Origin: Hormiphora californensis
Lineage: Eukaryota; Ctenophora; Tentaculata; Cydippida; Pleurobrachiidae
Direction: 5' to 3'
DNA length: 64,000 nt
NCBI GenBank assembly: GCA_020137815.1
Contig: CM035359.1
Coordinates: 2,103,845-2,167,844 of the forward strand
The notes under the pieces are model-generated. The model made no database searches. It had not been told where the DNA came from and worked only from the letters and a program-made list of their open reading frames with translations. The stretch's first letter is position 1; every line of letters starts with the position of its first letter. Positions 13,156 through 22,100 of this stretch are shown here, piece by piece. Position numbers and translations under genes: made by a program.

Positions 13156-16100
13156 ATGTCTGTCTCTCTGTCTGACTAAATTCAACTCTCATTGAAGGTG
13201 ACTACGAGCCCGAGCAGTGCCACGGTTCTGTCTGTTTCTGTGTTGATACTGCGACTGGAGAGCAGATTGAAGACACGGAACATGGCCGGGGAGAGGATTA
13301 TGAGTGCAGTGGCTCCTCACTTGCTGCTGACAACATGGCCATGAAGTGCAAGGTACAGTTATACTAATACTGATAATAGGGGGGGGGGGGGCAAGGCCAC
13401 AAAAATCCAAACCAGCCCTAAAGTCTGGGATTGATCTGGCTTTTTTTGACCTTGCGCCCTTGCCCCCCCCCCCCCATTATAGTGTTTTTGTTTGGGCACG
13501 CCCTTCTACGTGTTTGTATCCCACAAATGGTTATCCTTCTTGACTCCCCCTGACCCCTCCCCCTCTCTTCGCAGGATCTGGGGATGGAGTACTCAGAATG
13601 TAGTGCCCACTGTCAAAAATCCTGTGACAACCTGGACTTCCTTGGAATATGTACCCTGCAATGCCAGCCAGGATGTGTCTGTCCCCCTGGTACTGTAATG
13701 GAGGAGAGGGTGATGAGCGGTGATGTACCAGTTTGTATTAGTCCTGTGGAGTGTGAATCATGGAACCCGCCCCAAAGATGCTTTTTAAAGAAACAATACA
13801 TGGAGGGGCATTTCAATGGTTCAATGATCACGGGATTACCTACACCGCGGTGCGATCAAAATGGTAAGTCTGTCTGTCTGTCTGTCTCTTTCTGTCTGTC
13901 TGTATGTCTGTCTGTCTGTCTGTCTGTCTGTATGTCTGTCTGTCTGTCTGTATGTCTGTCTCTCTGTCTGACTAAATTCAACTCTCATTGAAGGTGACTA
14001 CGAGCCCGAGCAGTGCCACGGTTCTGTCTGTTTCTGTGTTGATACTGCGACTGGAGAGCAGATTGAAGACACGGAACATGGTCGGGGAGAGGATTACGAG
14101 TGCAGTGGCTCCTTACTTGCTGCTGACAACATGGCCATGAAGTGCAAGGTACTAATAATGTCTTTGTTTGGGCACGTCACGCCCTTCTGGGTTTGTGATC
14201 CAAGAATAGGAGTGAGTAAACCACTAAGTATTCTTCTTAGTATTTCGGGATATTATGATATTAATCTCATCTGATATAAATGAGGTTGCACACTTTGAGA
14301 TCCCTCCTGACTCCCCCTCCCCCCTCTCTCCGCAGGATCTTGGGATGGAGTACTCAGAATGTAGTGCCCACTGTCAAAAGTCCTGTGACAACCTGGACTT
14401 CCTTGGAATATGTACCCTGCAATGCCAGCCAGGATGTGTCTGTCCCCCTGGTACTGTAATGGAGGAGAGGGTGATGAGCGGTGATGTCCCAGTTTGTATT
14501 AGTCCTATGGAGTGTGAATCATGGAACCCGCCCCAAAGATGCTTTTTAAAGAAACAATACATGGAGGGGCATTTCAATGGTTCAATGATCACGGGATTAC
14601 CTACACCGCGGTGCGATCAAAATGGTAAGTCTGTCTGTCTGTCTATAGCTGTATATCTGTCTGTCTGTCTCTCTGTAGCTGTCTGTCTGTCTGTATGTCT
14701 CTCTGTCTGTCTGACTAAATTCAACTCCCATTGAAAGGTGACTACGAGCCAGAGCAGTGCCACGGTTCTGTCTGTTTCTGTGTTGATACTGCGACTGGAG
14801 AGCAGATTGAAGACAGTGAACATGGTCGGGGAGAGGACATTTTCTGTCAGAAGTAATCCTAGAAATATTTTTTTTTGTAGATTGCTCATTATCTCAGCTT
14901 TCCTAGATGCTGCTTCAAGATAATTGAATCAAGTTTGGGTAAAATTTTGTTTGTTTTTCAACAGGTTGGAGGCCATGAAGTTAGAAGAGGAATGCCAGGC
15001 TAAGGGAATGGTGGTTAGTGAGTGTCCCGGATCTACCTGTCCAGGAAGGTGTAATAATGCATTTGAGGAGATCTTCGCCTGTCCGGTGAGTTTTGACACT
15101 AATCAAAGTCCTTCTAGTAGGCACACTGACCAATCAGAGTCCTTCTAGTGGGCACACTGACCAATCAGAGTCCTTCTAGTAGGCACACTAACCAATCAGA
15201 GCTAGTCTATCAGTAGACACATCATCGCATTGATCAATCACATCACATCAGATGATGGATTGTGTGCTGGGATGTGACTGCGCCGAGGGCTACCTCCGAG
15301 ATAGCTCCGGAATATGCGTCCTTGCCGACTCATGCGAGGAGTACAAGAATGCTGAGATTCCCACAAATTGTGCTAAGAAAGTGGAGTTTTTAAAACAGAG
15401 CCAGTTGTTCTATATCCCTGGATACGACAGACCTGAGTGCAACGAAGATGGTGAGTTTTTTGTTGTAGACCCTTTTACTTGGTATCATTGGAAACCTGCA
15501 GTTCAAAGTCAGACAACTCTTACAATCTAAAATATAGTATAGCGGATAATCTGATTAGTTTCTGGTTTTCCCCAATTTTGTGTCGCCACTCCGCACATTA
15601 GATCATGCCCCTCATGCAGGCAACTACAAGTCAGTTCAGTGTAAGGGCAGTATGTGCGAGTGTGTTTCAGAGGAATCAGGAGAAGCGGTAAGTGTTTGTT
15701 TACTCTTTGATTGTTTGTTTGTTTTTTGTTTGTTTACTCTTTGATTGTTTGTTTGTTTGTTTATTACTACAGTTTGTTTACAGTTTTTTTACCTACTCCA
15801 ATAGGTATCAGATCCCTTCCCCATCTCGGATCTCGGTGAAAAAGAAAGAGAATGCATGGCAATGGCCAAGTCAGAACAATGCAGCTCCATGAGCAAAATC
15901 TATATCGAATGTGGAAGTGCCTGTCCTAAAAACTGTGACAACTTTGACCAGTTATTCGCCTGTACCGCTAACTGTGTTCCTGGTTGCTACTGTCCTTCAG
16001 GGGAAGTTGTTCAGGGAGATGGGAGTTGTGGGCCTGCCACCGATTGTCCCAACTTCGAGGAACCCGCATCCTGTTCTGAGAGGAGGGATTACTTCATTAG

Positions 16101-19100
16101 TGCGGGACTTGATCAGATGTTTGGGTTCAACATGCCTAACTGCAATGAGGATGTGCCTGGTATGATTTAAAGAATCAAGCCTGCAATAGGGCCTGGGGGA
16201 AGATTTTGAGGTTTAAATTCACTGCTTTATTATATCTGCTTTTTAATATCTATTTTCAGAGTTGTTTATCCCCTTCGCCTGTGAAGGATCAAGTTGTCAA
16301 TGTGTTGATGAAACGTCTGGCGAAAAGGTGAGTTTCTCTAAAAAGTTTACCAAAAAAGGATCCCGTACGACTTCCTATTCCATTAAATACTAGATCCTTA
16401 TTTATTCTCCCCTTGCTGGCTCCCTCTCCCCTGAATCTCCCTCTTCTTCACAAACACTTCTAATTCAGGGTGGATCTGAGTTCCACATTGCCGATGTGCA
16501 GGAGGGATCCCAACAGTGTTATATTGTCGCTGAAAATCTAAAATGCCAAGCCATGGGCAAAGTTTACGATGAGTGTGGTACGAGCTGCCCCTTGTCCTGT
16601 AATAATATTGACCAGTTTGAGAGTGGTAAAATGGTTGCTTGCCCCCTTATCTGCCAACCCGGGTATGTAGTTTTTCTTACTTTACTCTCCCTCCCTCCCT
16701 CCCTCCTCTCCGTCTAGTTAAAGTAACAAACTCACCTTCCTCCAGATGTTTCTGTAAGCCTGGCTCTGTAGAGAGTGGTGATGGGGAGACCTGTGTTGCA
16801 GCTGATGAATGTGATCAGTTCAACCCTCCCGGAAAGTGCGCTGAAAAGAAACGGTATTTGGAGAGTGTTGGTTTGGATATGCTACTCGGTTACCCCATTC
16901 CTGAATGCACTGAAGAAGGTGGGAGATTAGAATTTAGGGGATATTAGGATTTAGGGGTGATAAGGGGTGATTAGGGGGAGATTAGGGGAGATAAGGGGGA
17001 GATTAGGAGGAGATAAGGGGAGATTAGGGGGAAATAAGGGGAGATAAGGGGGATTAGGGGAGATAAGGGGAGATTAGGGGAGATTAGGGGGAGATAAGGG
17101 GGAGATTAGGGGAAATTAGTGGGAAATTAGGGGTGATTAGGGGAGATAAGGGGGTGATTAGGGGGAGATTAGGGGAGATAAGGGGGAGATTAGGGGGAGA
17201 TAAGGGGGAGATTAGGGGATATAAGGGGGAGATTAGGGGGAGATTAAGGGAGATTCGGAGAGATTAGGAGAGATTAGGGGAGATAAGGGGAGATAAGGGG
17301 GAGATTAGGGGTAATTAGGGGGAGATTAGGGGAGATAAGGGGGAGATAAGGGGAGATAAGGGGGAGATTAGGGGGAGATAAGGGGGAGATTAGGGGAGAT
17401 TAGGAGAGATTAGGGGAGATTAGGGGAGATAAGGGGAGATAAGGGGAGATTAGGGGAGATAAGGGGAGATAAGGGGAGATAAGGGGAGATTAGGGGGAGA
17501 TAAGGGGGAGATAAGGAGGGGATTAGGGGAAATTAGGGGATCGTATAAGGCAAACCTGCGACAATCAATCCCCTTGTTTTTTATTACACTTGGACAGGGA
17601 GTGCATGGTATTCCAAATTGGTCATTCTAACAGTTAAATTATTGCTCTTATACCAACGGTGCTTATTTAGGGCTTGCCTTGATCAACTCTATAATGTAAA
17701 GGGAGCGTTAGAACTCAAAAGGAAGCCAGGGGAAAAGTTTTGTTATCAAGCTATCTATTTCTGTATTATGTTCACCATTGCACCCTTGTATTCCACCCAC
17801 TATAGGTGACTACGATTACACACAGTGCACCGGATCCCAATGTTTCTGTGTTGACCCCATGACTGGAGAACAAGTTGGGGAGGAACTGTTTGGAAGGGGT
17901 GGAAAAGTGAACTGTATGATGCGAGTTGAGGAGACCAAGTGTACTGGAGGACAGGTAACAACATGCTACTTGCGTGAGAAACTTGATATAACGCGTGATA
18001 GTATTATATCACGCGTTATGACGTCACGCGTTACATCTCTCTTTCTGACTAAACAAAATCTTTCCTTCCCTGCAGGTGTTTAACATGTGTGCCAGCTCCT
18101 GTGTCTTCACGTGTGAGAATCCAATGCCAGCGTGCAACAAAATGTGTGATGCGAGGTGTGCGTGTCCTGCCGACAAACCCATCTGGGATGAAGGTAATTA
18201 AATTCCTGATTCCTGATTTAGCCCGATATATGCATACCTATATCATGTAGCGTACTAGTAGAAATGAAGGTATACTAACTAGAAATTAGTGTAGTATCTA
18301 TATTATAATTTGGAGATGAACGTCGAAGTGGTGGTCGTTCGTTCAGCGGTATCTAAGCGACAGGCTGCTCCTTCATAAAACACTTCATATGACCAAAGCT
18401 GTAAAGCTGTTGCTCACACTTTTGGAACTTCCGGTGGAAGTTTGTTAATATTTTCGAATAACTTTTATCAGGCCAGTCCCCATAGTTACCAATTCAGTTG
18501 CCATGGCAACCGTGTTATTGACGTTGGAAGGGCAAAAAGAACCACCCGGCTAAGCCGGGTGGGTAATCAAAAAGCTCTTACTTGAGGCGCACCCAATGGG
18601 TGCGCTAGTCTCTATTATAAGTTGGAGATGAACGTCGAAGTGGTCGTTCGTTCAGCGGTATCTACGCGACAGGCTGCTCCTTCATAAAACACTTCATATG
18701 ACGAAAGCTGTAAAGCTGTTAGTCACAGTTGTGGAACTTCCAGTGGAAGTTTGTTAATATTTTCGAATGACTTTTAACATGCCAGTCCCCATAGTTACTA
18801 ATTCAGTTGCCATGGCAACCGTTTTATTGACGTTCAAAGGCCAAAGGGGCGAAAAGAACCATCCGGCGAAGCCGGGTGGGTTATCAAAAAGGCCTTATTT
18901 AAGGCGCACCCAATGGGTGCGCTAGTAGGTATGTATACTAGAAATGAGTACTCGAGCTGATTTTGCACATCCTCCTGTCCATTTCTCCAAAATCACAGCC
19001 CCAATTCCCCAAAATCACACACCTCATACTTCCTAAGGTACTATGATGTGTATTGAAGAGACACAGTGCCCTGGAGTGGTAGAGGAGGAGGGAACGGAAG

Positions 19101-22100
19101 AGGGGACGGAGGGAGAGGAGGCTGGGGGAATGATCAGCGTCAAAATCTATAACTCAAAACGAGGTGAGTGAATTAAATTACATAATTATATTTAGAGAGT
19201 ACAGTGTACACATTCGGATTAATTTTGCTCACTTGTCCATGGGCAAGTTGAGCTCACGCTACGCCCCTGTTCAGATCTATTTTGGTCGAGTCATTATCAT
19301 AGCACTGGCAAGTGCCCCGGGCCCAAAAGGGGGGTGTGGGGGCAGAGCCCCCACCTTAGAAATACCCTCTAACTCAAAAAATAAAAGAGAGAGCACACGC
19401 AACACTTCTACACACAAGCGCGTTAACCTGCCAGTGCTACTATATACCATTGCAAATTTCGGGGTTTTTGATGCTTTAAAAATGCATGTTCCAGATGAAG
19501 TAGAGGGATGAAATTTTGTACTCTGAGGGCCCTCATATAGGAGAAGAGGCATACAAAATTTCAGAACGATCGGATGGAAGGTAAAAATTTGCCAGAGGGG
19601 TCCCAAAATGCAAAAATGTAAGGGAGGGGAGGGGGAGGGGGAGGGGGAGGACTTTGAGTGTTCTCCTAAACCACAAATAGTAGAGACTTGCCGTTTGGAA
19701 CATTGGTTCCTTGCATTATTTGGCGTGGTATAGGCTATGTGAAAACTTCGAAATCGCCATAGTTCATTAATTATTCATTAATTATTCATTAATTATTCAT
19801 TTTAATAACTTAATTGTATTATATCTCCATTTCGGCTCGTCCTAAAACGTTTTCGTGGGTATATTCCGACTCAAAATAGTCGATTTATGGGGGGTCGTCC
19901 CCCAGACAAAATTTCGTATCTCGCACCGTTTAGCCGTTATTTGCATATTTATGCTCAAATTCATGATTTTATGCATACCCTTTAAAATGTCCACTTCGGC
20001 TGACCCTAGAACGTTGTCTTGGGTATATTCCGACTCAAAATAGTCGATTTATGGGGGGTCGTCCCCTTGACAAAAATTCGTATCTCGCACCGTTTAGCCG
20101 TTATTTGCATATTTATGCTCAAATTTATGCATAATCTTTAAAATTTCCACTTCGGCTGACCCTAGAACGTTGTCTTGGGTATATTCCGACTCAAAATAGT
20201 CGATTTATGGGGGTCTTCCCCCAGACAAAAGTTCGTAACTCCCACCATTTAGCCGTTATATGCATATTTATGTAGCATTCAGATCCCAAAATAAAATCAG
20301 GAAAAAAGCTGTCTCTTTTTACACCAAAAAGAACAGAAATTTAGTCCGAAAACCAATTAAATAAATTAGTTTGGATGCCCGGGCCCATTTGGTGTCACGG
20401 GGGTAAAACCTTTAGGCTACTGTCAAATGATGGATATCGAGAGAGATAAAGGAAAACAAGTTGTGATATAAAGAGTGAGATATATCGAGAAAGACGGAGA
20501 GATAGTAAGAGAAATAATAATAATAATAATAATATTCCGCGCTTATATACCGCCCATACCCGACAGAGACATGTCAAAATATTGACGATGTTCCGCCGAA
20601 TCATCAGAGCGGTATATCCTCGACTACTTATATGACACACTCGAACAGCTCTGGTTGAAAAACAATATATAGACGACTAAATAAACTTGACTTATAAAAC
20701 TGAGGGAATAACTGGTCCCATAATCCTGTAGATATAAATTAAAACACACTATACTCACACCTGCTCGAAAAAAGGATACTAGGTAATGAATTAATAACAT
20801 GGCTAGAGAGAGGATGACACTGATTGCCCGCAGGCCCCACAACTACAACAAACATTACAACTCAGCCATGGGTTCCCCATCACCCACTCCAAATGCACCA
20901 ACGAAGAGATGTGTTTTCAGCCGGGTTTTGAAAGTATCCACATTGGGGATTGACCTGAGCTCAAGAGGAAGCTCATTCCAGACAGAGGGCAGGAATACTG
21001 ATAACCTCCTACGTCTCAACTTAGAGTTGGCATTGATACTGGTCATCTTTGGATGTTTTAACCTATAGGGATCCGGAACATTAGTCATCCTCGTTGTCCT
21101 AGAGGTTCCCCAAGTCTCATCACGTGGCACCAAATCCTGGAGATAACACGGGGCTGTTCCATTGACTATTTTGTAGGCAATCAAACATGCTTTGAAGTCC
21201 AACCTGTAGGAGATCGGTAAAATATGACATTGCCTGAAATACTCCATGTAGTTGTCCTGGTGTCCGTGGAGGTTAAATACAAAACGAACACAGGCATTGA
21301 GAAGCTTCTGGAGCCCACTGAGAACTCGACCAGGAAGTCCACAATACAGAATGTTACTGTAGTCTATCCTCGATAAAATCAACTGTTTGACCAACATTAT
21401 CTTTGTTGGGATATCAAAACACCTGTGCAGTTGCCAAAGGTTTCGTAACATCAGTCCACACTGTTTCCTCACATTGTTAACCTGTCGTTCAAGGCCAAGG
21501 TTATGATCCAAGAGAATTCCCAGGGTTTTACCATCTGTTCCACTACATTCACTGGGGGAGATTTCCGTTCCTCCAAAGTTAATAACTGGATCAAAAGAGA
21601 CTTTGCTTAGAGAACTGCGCTTTCCAAGCAGGATGAATTCCGTTTTGGCCTCATTACACTTCAACCACTGCCCTACCATCCACCTCTTCACCTTCGCCAG
21701 ACACTCCTCAATATCCACCTTTGCCTCAACCCAGCCAGCAGCATCCGTAGGAACCAGACTCACGTAGAGCTGGGAATCATCTGCATATAACTTTATCCGG
21801 AGTCCATATGGCTCCACAATATCTTGTACAGCCTCGATGTAGAGTAGGAACAAAATAGGACCAAGGAGGGACCCTTGAGGGACTCCACAAAGTAAAGCAA
21901 GGGTTTCCGAAAGGCAATCACCGACCGAAACTCTAAAAGATCTGGAACTCAAATAGCTTTTAAACCATCGGAGAGGTTCACCATCCACTCCAAACCGTTT
22001 CTGCAACACCTCCAACAACTTTCCATGGTCAACCGTATCAAAAGCAGCACTCATATCTAGACAGATAAGAGCTACTACGTTTCCTTTATCCATTTCCCCT

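Noticed and set aside
19164-19606. Overlapping frames on both strands near 19.2-19.6 kb
   Set aside because: No domain or splice support, and the sequence lies in an intron next to tandem repeats.
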